Shown in pieces: positions 28,301-36,100 of a DNA stretch of 64,000 bases (positions within the stretch are counted from its first letter, which is position 1; each line of letters opens with the position of its first letter). Source of the stretch: Puffinus mauretanicus (taxonomy: Eukaryota; Chordata; Aves; Procellariiformes; Procellariidae); assembly GCA_023333565.1 (NCBI GenBank), contig JAJKFH010000227.1, positions 868,001 to 932,000 on the forward strand. Reading direction: 5' to 3'. A program made the translations under genes and the position numbers. The notes beneath the pieces are model-generated. The model saw only the letters and a list, made by a program, of their open reading frames with translations. It was not told the DNA's origin and did no database searches.

Positions 28301-31300
28301 AATATTGAGTATCCTGTTGATCTGGAAATTAGTAAAGGTAAAGAATTTTTAACAGAATTTTGCCCTCTTTAGAGAAAAGATAATGTTGTGTTTCCTAGGG
28401 GTATCTGTTTGTGTTTCAGTTTTCTTCTTCGCTCCCAGCTTTGTGCAGAAGATTATTCTCCATTGTTGTCTGGAAACTTAGTAATTTGGATGAATATCTT
28501 GTGTGCTGCTTTTTTTTGTTGTTGTTGTTGTTTTTGTTTTCCTTCATAAAAAGTATGTATTTGGGTTTCAGGGTTTAGTCTTGCCAAAACAGGCATTGCC
28601 TCTATATGAGTTTGGGCATCCATTTTGCAAAGAACATGATGGTGAAAGATCTTACAAACTTTGCCACATCCTAGACATTGGGTTGGCCAAATAAGAGCTT
28701 CCTGCAGATTTAAAGAGTAAGGTTATAGTCTACTGAGGACAAATATTGGAAGTGATCTTGTTGAATGAGGGGTACGTCCCTACCCAAGGCTGTTGCCAAG
28801 TGATAGTAGATATTTTTATGTCGGATTTCATTCACAGAATTGGCAAATTATTGTAATAAACAGTGGCTGATGAAAGGAAACTGGGCATTTTATAGAAAAT
28901 GCAGCCTGGAGGCAGACAAGTAAGCCGTGGTTCAGAGGTTAAACAGCAAAGTTCATTCTTTTAGCAAATATGTTAAAGAGATACCGATTTTACAAAGTGT
29001 GAGAGCTTGCATGTAATCCAGCATCTGAAGCTTGCCAAATTAAATGCATTTTGTTTTGATCTGACAAATTGGCTGTTAGCCAGCCAATAGTTCAAATAGG
29101 AAAAAAATACATAAAATGAATGATTACTCATATCTTAAATGAGATGCATACTTTGTCAGACAGTACCCTTTTGTTAATGTTTTATTTTAAAAATTTTTTA
29201 AAGAATGCATATTTGTAGAACTAGTTCAGTTTGCCTTGACTGACAAAAATGGTTATATGACTTGGAATCTGAGATTGATTTTTGTCATTGTCTGACTGCA
29301 GGAATAAAAGGGAAAAAAATGAACAGTCTGATCTTTTGCCCTCTTCTCCCCCCCCCCCCCCCCGTGGTATTTTTTTTAAACCCTCCATAAATGTTAGTGT
29401 TCAGCAAACCTCAAAATTCATTCCCTTGATTACCAGGTATCAGAACCATGACCATTCTTTAAAGGCTGCAGAAGACGTTTTAATTAAACTTTCTCCTTTA
29501 TGGTAGTGTTGGTTTCTCTTAGAAATAATTGATCCCTTTAAAATTTGAATTTCTAAACTTGCTAACTATTGCCTTTGTGACTTTTTTTCCTCCTCCAGAG
29601 CTACTATCTCCTGGTGTGAAAAGTAAAATTTTTAAAGGCCAAAGAACCTACCGGCTCTTTGCAGGTATTTTATCTATATGCCTCTAGTCCCTGTATTGCA
29701 AATACAAATTCTGCATATAGAATTCTAGAAACACTGGAGTTTCCTGGATTATGTAAAATATTTTCTTTTAAATTACACTGAAGTAGCTTGTGGGTGTCCA
29801 ATTCTTGTATTTAGTGGTGGTTTATGCATATGTGCATATACACATATATTGATATATCTGCATTTATGTATCTCACTGATCCAGCTTTGTGCAAAAACAG
29901 AGTTCTGTAACAGATCCACAGATCTGAAACAGATGCTGAAAAATATCAGCAGAAGCTGAAATACAGCTGTAATATAACTATGCCTAAAATACACCACATA
30001 TTCTCAGAATAATGTTTCAATGTCTTTTGAAATGGCTGTTTGAATGCTGGCTTTGCATCCCTTTGAACCCTCAAGATGAGTATTGCTGGCAGGGTATGAA
30101 TAGCATATTGTAGGTGGAAAAGTTTAACTTGGAGGAGATGATAATTTTTGTGTGAGGAAACGATGTTTTTAAGAGTGTCTACGATGTATATGAAATATCT
30201 AAATTGGTAGTTAAGATTTGGAAGCTCGTGTAAGAATTCAGAAGCAGCATTTTAATAGTGAACAAAACAGTCTCTGGGCAGTAGTGAATTTCCTGAAGTT
30301 TGAAACTCCTACACAGTTTACGATTTGCACCTGCTTATTTGTGTTGGCGTCAGGAGAACATAATAAACTGGAGAACCGGAGGTCTTAACTTCTACGTCAC
30401 CAAATCTGTGCCAGTACTGGTGGCCTTATGCGACTCAGTGGTTTGGATCCAGTTTTGTGACTGCTGAGGTTACAGAAGGAAATAACATTCCTGTCTCTTG
30501 TGGAAATTCAGGGCTGTTTCTGGCAGTGTAATTTTTTTTTTATTGATAGTGGTTTTCATGGGACAAGTTTAGACAGCGTATTTAAGGTGGCTTGAAGAAA
30601 ATATGTTATTGCTGTAATTTTTTCGAACTCCTTCTATGGAAAAGTATAATACTTCAGTCTTCTGTCAGTCTAGGACTTCTTATCCACTGAAACACAGCTT
30701 GTTAGACGAATTTTAAATTACTAAAACAAGCTTTTGATGAATTAAATTTCAGATATCATCCAGGATTTGCCTAATTATCTAACAATAAATTTTAGAACAT
30801 CGATGATTCAAGTTTAAGCTACAGTAAAAAAAATTATTTCCTAAATTTCCTAAAATGTATAGATGTAGTATATTCTGCCTTTTTGCTTTGCTTAAGTCAA
30901 GTTATTCTTAAATGTTTATTTTCATAGAAGTTGTGAAGAAAATCTGAGTAAGCTTGAAGTGTGACTCTAGTCTGAAAGTGTGTGAACAATTTCATAATTA
31001 TATACTTTGCTCTTGTGTCAATTATGGCAATTCTTTCAGCTTTTTATTTGTTCTTGTTAAGTATATGGTTAGGGCTCACATGTTCCTAGAAGAATTTAAA
31101 TGCGATTTCTTCTATGCATCCTTAGAATTACATACATAAAAGATCTCTGCCATTTGGAGGCAGTTGCCACATCTAGCACTGAGAGCTCAGCATTGAGCTT
31201 TGAGTTTGGTTTCTGCAAGGAGAGCCGAGATGTCTCCTCTGCAGAACGCCTCTGACAACAGAGATAATTGAGGAAAGAAGCAAGTTTGATTCTCTCTTGG

Positions 31301-32208
31301 AAGTGGCAGAATTAGCAGTTAATCAGAGGTGTTCAGTTCACAGTTCTGTTAAGGAGAACTAATAAATGGGAAACTTGTAGATTGTACTTCAATAGAACCT
31401 CTTCCAGAAAAAAATTACAGTTAAGACAAAACGAAAAAAATGGTCAGAGGGGGAATAACTGCTTACGTTTGTAATCAACGCTGTTTGAAAAGTCTTGCCT
31501 GATTTTTTTTTTTTTTTATAGACTGCTACATAGTTTTACCTGATTCCCGTTCTCCCCTCCCGCCAAAAAAAAAAAAAATTTCAGTAAAATACTGTTGTCA
31601 GGAGGCAGAGCGAATGTGTAGCTTAGAATATTTTGCTAAGCGTGGCAGTACCTGTTGGAAGCTGTGAAGGGTGTGCTGCACTCTTGCAGATGGCCTTTGT
31701 GAGGCAAATCCTTCCCAGAAAATCCTCTAGGAAGTTATAAAAAGCAATTTGATGCTTTTGGTTCTTAATTTACTTAAGACTCCTTTTAGAACCATGAGCT
31801 TCGGTATGCTGGAGAAACATTACTGATATTACATAGCATCAAATGTAAGGAAGCAAGCACTAAACACTTAAAGATTCTTGCTTACGCCAGATCATGCCAT
31901 CTGCAAAACCATGAGTATGCTATGAAGGAAGCAATATCGGACATTTTTTCTTGACTGACTTTTTCAGTGGATATTTATCTACATATAGCGTATATGTGCA
32001 TCATGAATTTCTCTTTGCAGTTGTCTATCATCATGGAAACAGCGCAACTGGTGGCCATTACACTACGGACGTCTTCCAAATTGGTCTAAATGGCTGGTTA
32101 CGCATCGATGACCAGGCAGTCAAAGTGATAAATCAGTACCAGGTGGTGAAGCCGTCTGCAGAGCGCACAGCGTACCTCCTGTACTACCGCCGAGTTGACC
32201 TGCTGTGA
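1322..32208 (+). CDS. USP10: USP10, ubiquitin carboxyl-terminal hydrolase 10 (gene span, 5' part missing)
   Basis: Twelve exons join in one reading frame to about 764 codons: 1322-1382, 6281-7306, 13191-13282, 14843-14952, 15432-15487, 16922-17025, 17805-17904, 19158-19338, 22970-23135, 28193-28337, 29599-29664, 32021-32208. With about 30 missing N-terminal residues this gives roughly 794, against 798 in human USP10. Family knowledge: a cytosolic cysteine protease of the USP/C19 family that removes ubiquitin from p53, AMPK, Beclin-1 and others, and that binds G3BP in stress-granule control. Seen here: a PAM2-type motif, the Cys-box GNWCYIN, the His-box GGHYTTDV with a following DD, and the C-terminus RRVDLL. 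Every exon has AG/GT borders and matching phases. The first exons, including the start codon, lie upstream of base 1. Exon numbers below follow the 14-exon mammalian gene from memory. Confidence 0.97.
1383..6280 (+). other. USP10: USP10 intron 3
   Basis: Non-coding and AT-rich. It holds two near-identical C11-12/T10 homopolymer junctions (1869-1889, 4383-4404) and three A-rich AACCAAACC-type tracts (4847-4922, 5468-5517, 5783-5817). It also holds a locally GC-richer patch around 3990-4320 that may be an unrecognised repeat remnant. No exon was found in it. Confidence 0.8.
4847..4922 (+). repeat. A-rich (AACCA/AAACC)n simple repeat
   Basis: About 75 bases made only of A and C, built from irregular AACC, CCAAA and AAAACC units. 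Similar shorter tracts occur at 5468-5517, 5783-5817, 22262-22288, 26416-26454, 40628-40648 and 58541-58588. Complementary TTTGG tracts occur at 14392-14409 and 50593-50619. Confidence 0.85.
6281..7306 (+). CDS. USP10: USP10 exon 4 (large N-terminal regulatory exon)
   Basis: A 1026-base exon of 341 full codons, entering in phase 1 (x|GG GAA GAG TAT) and leaving in phase 1 (GCA G|GT). It encodes the long, mostly disordered N-terminal region. Visible motifs in order: EYQRIEFGV; a PAM2-like [10 protein letters not shown], the poly(A)-binding-protein interaction motif known from USP10; the conserved [56 protein letters not shown]-like; and [11 protein letters not shown] just before the catalytic domain. 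Serine, threonine and acidic residues are enriched. The frame stays open to a stop at 7422 if the intron is retained, but the alignment requires the donor at 7307. Confidence 0.97.
7307..13190 (+). other. USP10: USP10 intron 4
   Basis: AT-rich intron of 5884 bases, non-coding. The only recognisable content is a probable old SINE/LINE remnant near 12150-12335 (separate entry). The acceptor is tcttattctgcag. Confidence 0.85.
12150..12335 (+). repeat. Degenerate MIR/L2-like retroelement fragment
   Basis: Contains gttctgccacctcc, then ggctttgtgcctctacttttccacctgt, then tgtaagggctttagaggtcctc. This order resembles the 'cctcagtttccccatctgtaaaat ... gtaaagcgctttgagatcctc' layout at the 3' end of ancient amniote MIR and L2/CR1-type elements. 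It is highly diverged. Recognised by eye only. Confidence 0.4.
13191..13282 (+). CDS. USP10: USP10 exon 5 (catalytic Cys-box)
   Basis: Encodes 31 residues beginning [12 protein letters not shown] and ending [12 protein letters not shown]. The Cys of GNWCYIN is the nucleophile of the USP domain (human Cys424). The exon runs from phase 1 to phase 0. Its donor is T|GTATCCTTAC, a poor U2-type site but an almost perfect U12-type 5' splice site. Confidence 0.97.
13283..14842 (+). other. USP10: USP10 intron 5, U12-type (minor spliceosome) GT-AG intron
   Basis: The 5' end reads GTATCCTTAC (13283-13292), against the U12 consensus (A/G)TATCCTTT. A U12-type branch-site match TTCCTTAAT lies at 14822-14830, about 13 bases before the acceptor AG at 14841-14842. 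There is no polypyrimidine tract between them (gccactgcatag). These three properties together are the classical definition of a minor-class intron. It also contains a TTTGG tract at 14392-14409. Nothing else was seen. Confidence 0.85.
14843..14952 (+). CDS. USP10: USP10 exon 6
   Basis: Encodes [17 protein letters not shown], then [19 protein letters not shown] and TT of a split Phe codon. It continues the Cys-box helix (human [17 protein letters not shown]). It runs from phase 0 to phase 2, with donor TT|GTAAGT. Confidence 0.97.
14953..15431 (+). other. USP10: USP10 intron 6
   Basis: A 479-base intron with an A-rich run near 14968-14996. It ends in ccattctgtttcag. Nothing else recognised. 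Confidence 0.85.
15432..15487 (+). CDS. USP10: USP10 exon 7
   Basis: A 56-base exon encoding (F)[18 protein letters not shown] plus G of the next codon. Human has [18 protein letters not shown]. It runs from phase 2 to phase 1, with donor G|GTGAGT. Confidence 0.96.
15488..16921 (+). other. USP10: USP10 intron 7
   Basis: A 1434-base AT-rich intron with acceptor cttttgccttgcag. No additional exon or clear repeat was seen. Confidence 0.85.
16922..17025 (+). CDS. USP10: USP10 exon 8
   Basis: Encodes 35 residues starting [18 protein letters not shown] and continuing [17 protein letters not shown], near-identical to human (bird VIK for VNK). The frame is closed by the G left over from exon 7. The donor AAG|GTGTGA is weak but fits phase 0. 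Confidence 0.97.
17026..17804 (+). other. USP10: USP10 intron 8
   Basis: A 779-base intron ending in aaaaacattttattcag. Nothing recognised inside it. Confidence 0.85.
17805..17904 (+). CDS. USP10: USP10 exon 9
   Basis: Encodes [20 protein letters not shown], then [13 protein letters not shown] plus [19 protein letters not shown] is the QDAxEFL-type helix conserved in USP catalytic domains. It runs from phase 0 to phase 1. The donor A|GTTAGT is a weak variant. Confidence 0.97.
17905..19157 (+). other. USP10: USP10 intron 9
   Basis: A 1253-base AT-rich intron with acceptor ttcttcttcactttaag. No exon or recognisable mobile element seen. Confidence 0.85.
19158..19338 (+). CDS. USP10: USP10 exon 10 (acidic insert)
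   Basis: Encodes [13 protein letters not shown], the acidic run [20 protein letters not shown], then [19 protein letters not shown] and TDIFGGHI plus AG. The acidic segment sits inside the USP fold as in mammals. DIFGG corresponds to human GIFGG. It runs from phase 1 to phase 2, with donor AAG|GTATAG. Confidence 0.97.
19339..22969 (+). other. USP10: USP10 intron 10
   Basis: A 3631-base intron. It contains a probable reverse-orientation MIR-like fragment at 19764-19835 and an A-rich tract at 22262-22288. Open frames at 20501-20794 and 22199-22501 show no similarity to known proteins by eye and have no splice support. Confidence 0.8.
19764..19835 (-). repeat. MIR-like SINE fragment, reverse orientation
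   Basis: The stretch cattttgtaaataaggatac, then taaaggatagtgagatttgct, then aagagttaaatctggtcagtaa follows the order of the reverse complement of the MIR/L2 3' region (cattttacagatgaggaaact ... gaggttaagtgacttgccc ... cacacagctagtaa). Diverged, recognised by eye. Confidence 0.4.
22970..23135 (+). CDS. USP10: USP10 exon 11
   Basis: Completes Arg, then encodes [38 protein letters not shown] and [17 protein letters not shown], essentially identical to the human exon. It runs from phase 2 to phase 0. The acceptor is tttgtttccatag and the donor GAG|GTGTGT. Confidence 0.98.
23850..24285 (+). repeat. Probable old CR1 LINE 3' fragment
   Basis: The order of words resembles a diverged CR1 3' region in plus orientation: ctgtattcagttttagg; a middle block with gaagaaactatggaagtagagagatggaacc; and an end block reading gaccttttgagatctccaagccctgtgattctctgt. 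That end block matches the 'ggtctcttccagccctgtgattctgtg' style of ending. The copy is heavily decayed, so boundaries are approximate. Confidence 0.5.
25165..25200 (-). repeat. Short MIR-like scrap
   Basis: Tctccattttacagaaaggg followed by agctcagg resembles the reverse-complement MIR motif 'ccattttacagatgaggaaactgagg'. It is too short for certainty. Confidence 0.3.
27705..27742 (+). repeat. 19-bp tandem duplication
   Basis: Two adjacent 19-base copies of agcttttagaaatgaaaa(t/c), at 27705-27723 and 27724-27742, differing only at the last base. This is a local slippage-type duplication inside intron 11. Confidence 0.9.
28193..28337 (+). CDS. USP10: USP10 exon 12
   Basis: Encodes [40 protein letters not shown] and PVDLEISK plus [15 protein letters not shown] is the USP 'LPxxLxxHLKRF' box, part of the ubiquitin-contacting palm. 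It runs from phase 0 to phase 1. Confidence 0.98.
28338..29598 (+). other. USP10: USP10 intron 12
   Basis: A 1261-base intron. It contains an uninterrupted C16 run at 29348-29363 followed by a T-rich stretch, and a GTT-repeat tract near 28510-28540. The acceptor is tttttttcctcctccag. No exon seen. Confidence 0.85.
29599..29664 (+). CDS. USP10: USP10 exon 13
   Basis: A 66-base exon encoding (E)[21 protein letters not shown] plus G. Human has [22 protein letters not shown]. It runs from phase 1 to phase 1, with donor G|GTATTT. Confidence 0.97.
29665..32020 (+). other. USP10: USP10 intron 13
   Basis: A 2356-base AT-rich intron with two homopolymer stretches (T about 31505-31518, A about 31567-31578). 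No exon or clear repeat seen. It ends in gaatttctctttgcag. Confidence 0.85.
32021..32208 (+). CDS. USP10: USP10 exon 14, coding part (catalytic His/Asp boxes and stop)
   Basis: Encodes 61 residues after the split Val: [18 protein letters not shown], then [19 protein letters not shown], and [24 protein letters not shown], stop TGA at 32206-32208. The His of GGHYTTD and the Asp in RIDDQ are the second and third catalytic residues of the USP triad (human His736 and Asp751 from memory). Near-identical to the mammalian C-terminus. Confidence 0.98.
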
Positions 32209-33110
32209 AACTTTGCCCTTTTACGCTGTGTGTGCAAGATACCTGCTTTGTAGAACGCCAACTATCACTAACTTTTTTTTCTCCTGTAAATGCTCTTTTG
32301 AGTGAATCTTTTTTCTTTTTTTTTTCTTTTTTTTTTTCCCTTGCAACTATGGGATAGAGTGATAAAGGAAACTACCTTGGGTTTGTGCACAACATAGTTT
32401 GTGTTGACTTTTGACTTTGCAGAATGAAGTCACTTGGTTGAAAGACTCAGTCTCATGAATAGCAAAAATAAAAAAAAAAAATTAATCTGAGTTAATGCTG
32501 AATCCTAAGATAATAAAAGGGGATTTGCATTTAATTCCCACTTTCTAATTGCGTAGTAGAAGAAAACCCTGCACCAGCAACAGAACTTGTAGATTTCTGT
32601 GAAAATGTTTTATCTTTACTTAAGTAAAAAAATAAAAAAAAATAAAAAAAATAAAAAGCGCTCTCTGCTTCCCCAATAGTTTTTGATAAGTGGTGAAATA
32701 TGAGCCGATGTGTATGAGATGGAAATGGTCCTATGTGCTTCAAAAAATGTACAAACATAAAAAATGCAGAGTTGCTGGTTCCTGATAGGAAGACACATTT
32801 TAATAATTGTGCGATGAGAAACTGCTTAAGTACACATTGCAGATCAAATATTTGGAGTTAAGATGTTAGTCTATATAGATGGGTGATTGTAACTTTATTG
32901 CTATTAAGAAATTTCAAACTGCATTTATGCTTCTGTGTACATGAAATAAAAAAAATGGGCAAAATAATTAAGATTGATATTTCTTTCAGTCTGCTTTGTT
33001 TAATTTTGCTGTCTGCTCTCCTATAATGTTGAGTTCTAATTGTACACAGTTTAGTGATATCTAGAAGTATAAAGTTGTCGCCCATCAATAAAAGTCACAA
33101 AGTTGGTTTA
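32209..33110 (+). other. USP10: USP10 3' untranslated region
   Basis: AT-rich, no coding potential, with T-rich and A-rich runs (for example 32302-32338 and 32626-32658). Candidate poly(A) signals occur at 32512-32517, 32945-32950 and 33087-33092. Only the last is followed by a textbook GT-rich element. The cleavage point near 33105-33112 is inferred. Confidence 0.8.
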
Positions 33111-33135
33111 AGGTGTGTGTGTGGGTTTTGTTTTT
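33087..33135 (+). terminator. USP10: USP10 distal polyadenylation signal (AATAAA plus GT-rich element)
   Basis: AATAAA at 33087-33092 is followed about 20 bases later by ggtgtgtgtgtgggttttg and tttttc (33112-33136), the arrangement bound by CPSF and CstF. This is the best-supported end of the USP10 transcript. The upstream AATAAA copies at 32512 and 32945 lack a comparable downstream element. Confidence 0.85.
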
Positions 33136-36100
33136 CCTCAAGCGTAAATTCTACCCTTGGAAACTCGAGAAACTGCTATGTAGCACTTTCACAAGGTGTA
33201 GATAGCGTTCCCCAAATGAAGTGCAGATGATTTTTTTTTTTTTTCTTTTGCAACTCCTTGAAGCTTCAGAAACGTTCCCATTCGGCATTGAGGTGGAACT
33301 GAACTTTGAGGGGAGAGGGAAAGGCAGAGGAGATCCGCCGGCTACAAGCCTAACGCAGGGCCCGCACCCGGGACGGGGTGCTCCCAGGGCTGAACACCCG
33401 TCGGCCGGAAAAGGGAATTGCATCCCTTCTGTACCCTGCGTGAAAGCCCTGCGCGGTTGCTTTTCAGGTAGATGTTTTGTTTGTCTTTGACTAAAACATT
33501 CCCTTCTTTAGCCAGTTGACGTTTTCATTGAAAACTTTGGTAAAAATATTTCCTTGATCAGCTTCCTGTTGCCTCCCCTGCTGCTGAAGGTGATTTAAAA
33601 AAAAAATCTATATATTGTTTAGTCCTTAATTTGATGACAGTGGTGTTATGTGCTTATTGCATCATTGGAGAAGTGTTGAATTGTTGCCAGTGAAGCAGGG
33701 CTAATATTAGCACGGATTGTCAATAAAAGGTTAAGCTGCGTATACTCTGACCAAACACTGTTCACTTTTTCTAGGTGACATTTAGGAAAAAAAAAGTTAT
33801 TTTCTGCAAAGCTGTGAAAATAAAATTAGCTGCATTAATTTTACAGGTACGGTGTTCCAAAAAATTCCTTTCGCATTTCTTTAAACTGCTGATTTATTTT
33901 ACTTTGCATGGCCTGTCTGTGCAGGCCTTCAGTGAAAAGGGGTGCCAGCTTTTTCAAGAGAAGGAAGGAGCCCTGTAAGCGCCTTGGGTTTCAGCACGTG
34001 TCCAGCGACGTGGGCTTCCCGCCTGTGTTTTCTGCCCGAGTCAAACAGCAGTCGGTCACTTTACAGAAGGCGGGAAGGCCGTGGATGAAACGGAATTCCT
34101 GCGACTTGGCTGGGTGCTGAGTGAGCAGTCAGACCTGCTGAAGAAAGCCCTGCTGATTTGCCCTCTGGCTTTCCTACCCTCTCGGCGGATGGTGGAGAAC
34201 TTGGGACTTCCCTGCCTGTGGCTCGCTCCTGGCCGTGCTGTCCCACCTAAGGAGCGAGTGTGCTGGCTGCGGCCAGGCTGTCCGGGCTGCTCCCTTCTCT
34301 CTGCTCAAAATCGAGAGAGCTTCAGACAGATAAGATCCATCTTCAGTTTCTTTCTTGAATTATTAGGCAGCATTAACTTTATATCGCTGCCACAATCCTG
34401 ATGCTGAGAAAATTTTACGGTATTTTATGGTATAGTTAACTTTTTCGTTGATCAGCAAATTTTATGAGTATTTTCTGATCTGAAAATTGTGACTGAGACA
34501 CTGTTCTTGATTGTGGTGGCATTCCACCAACTCCGAAACAATTTTCTGTCCAAAGCTTGTTTTGATTTTGGCCAGTTGCAGGGAAAACCTCAGCTCCTGA
34601 CTGCTCGCTGGGCAGGGTGCCCCGAAGCTGGGGCTACCGAGGCCATGTGCCAGGGGGCTGCCGGAGGGTGGCGCGTCCAGGGTTTCCCAATGCAGGGCTG
34701 TCCGTGATGGGAATTACCCCGGAGCCAGCCCTGGTGAGACATCGGTTTTCCTTTGGATTTGAAATCTGGGGAAGTGGGGATTGTTCCAAATAAGAAAGAA
34801 ACCAGATTTTGAAATTACTGTTCTGTACTGGTTATTATTCACGTCCTGTTTCTTGTACCCTGGTTGAAGTAGTTTTCTGTACTGCAGAAATCCGTTTTTT
34901 TTCTTTTTTTTTTTTTTTTCCTCCTTGTGGCTGTGTTGGGTATTCACCTATATCTCCAGTGGGCTGTGAAAAGGTTCATTTCTGATAATGTAGGCTTCCC
35001 AGAATATTCTGGATGAAATTGCAGGTGATGAATGATTAATATATTACTTGATACCAGGTTCCTTGCAATTAACTTTGGTTTTGACTGGACAAGACGGTGG
35101 GCTGGTGAGTTTTGACCCATGTTACTCAAAAATTACAGGTTCGCGTTTGCGGGTAGGACGTCAGGTATGTTTATTAGAAACAAATTGGTCCCCATGTTGT
35201 TGGTCTACTCTTGCACCAACAGGACGCTTAATGGGGAGGGATTTCCTAGCAAAAAGCTTTTACTGTTGACAGATGTCTTAACCAGTTGTGGATGGGTTTG
35301 TGATACAGGTGTATTAAAAACACAGGTATTATTTTTTATTCTGTGGGATGGTTGCTGTTTTCAAGCAGCCCTGCGAGGCTTTCCCAGGACTTGGGAATGT
35401 GCTTTGAAATGAAGTTCAACTTTTTGCTATCTGAAGCCTTGCATTTTGTTATCTTTTGGAAAGGAAACGCTGTCTTAGTCTCAATCTTCCCGTGAATGAT
35501 GACACGAGTTTTCTCTGTTATAGGTGACTCCCCAACTTCAGAAATGACAGTGTTCGACCTGGAGCAGACACCTCTTGTGATGAGCAGTTTCGAGCGGAGT
35601 CCAGCCCAGCAGAAATAGCTTAAAAAAGGGTAAAGTGAAAAAAAGAGGAGGAGAGGAAGAAACGAAGAGTAGAATGAGAAAGAACGAACTGGTGTACAAT
35701 TAATGAGATTTTAGTATTACTTCATTTAGCTGTGCTTGCGCTTCTGCTGAGGTTTGCTTAGAGTTGCTGCATATGTGATGGATTAATATTACAGTATTTA
35801 AATTACAGTTTAATCACCTAATATAGTTTTACCTAATATAGGCTTGGTCCTAAGAACATCCTATTCGATGTTTTGCTATCAGGAGGTTTTTGGTGTTGAC
35901 GTACGGTTCTGCGTTCCTTTGCAGCTGTGGAAGCTCCAAGGGCTTTTCCTATGTCCTGTGCGTTATCCCCTGGGGTAAAAGAACAGAAAATGAGTTTATA
36001 TCACAACTCAAGTTCTGGTACACAACTTGGACCTTCCCTGTTCATAAAAGACCTGTATAAACATCTTACAATAAAAAATTGTCAGGATTGGAGAAGATTG

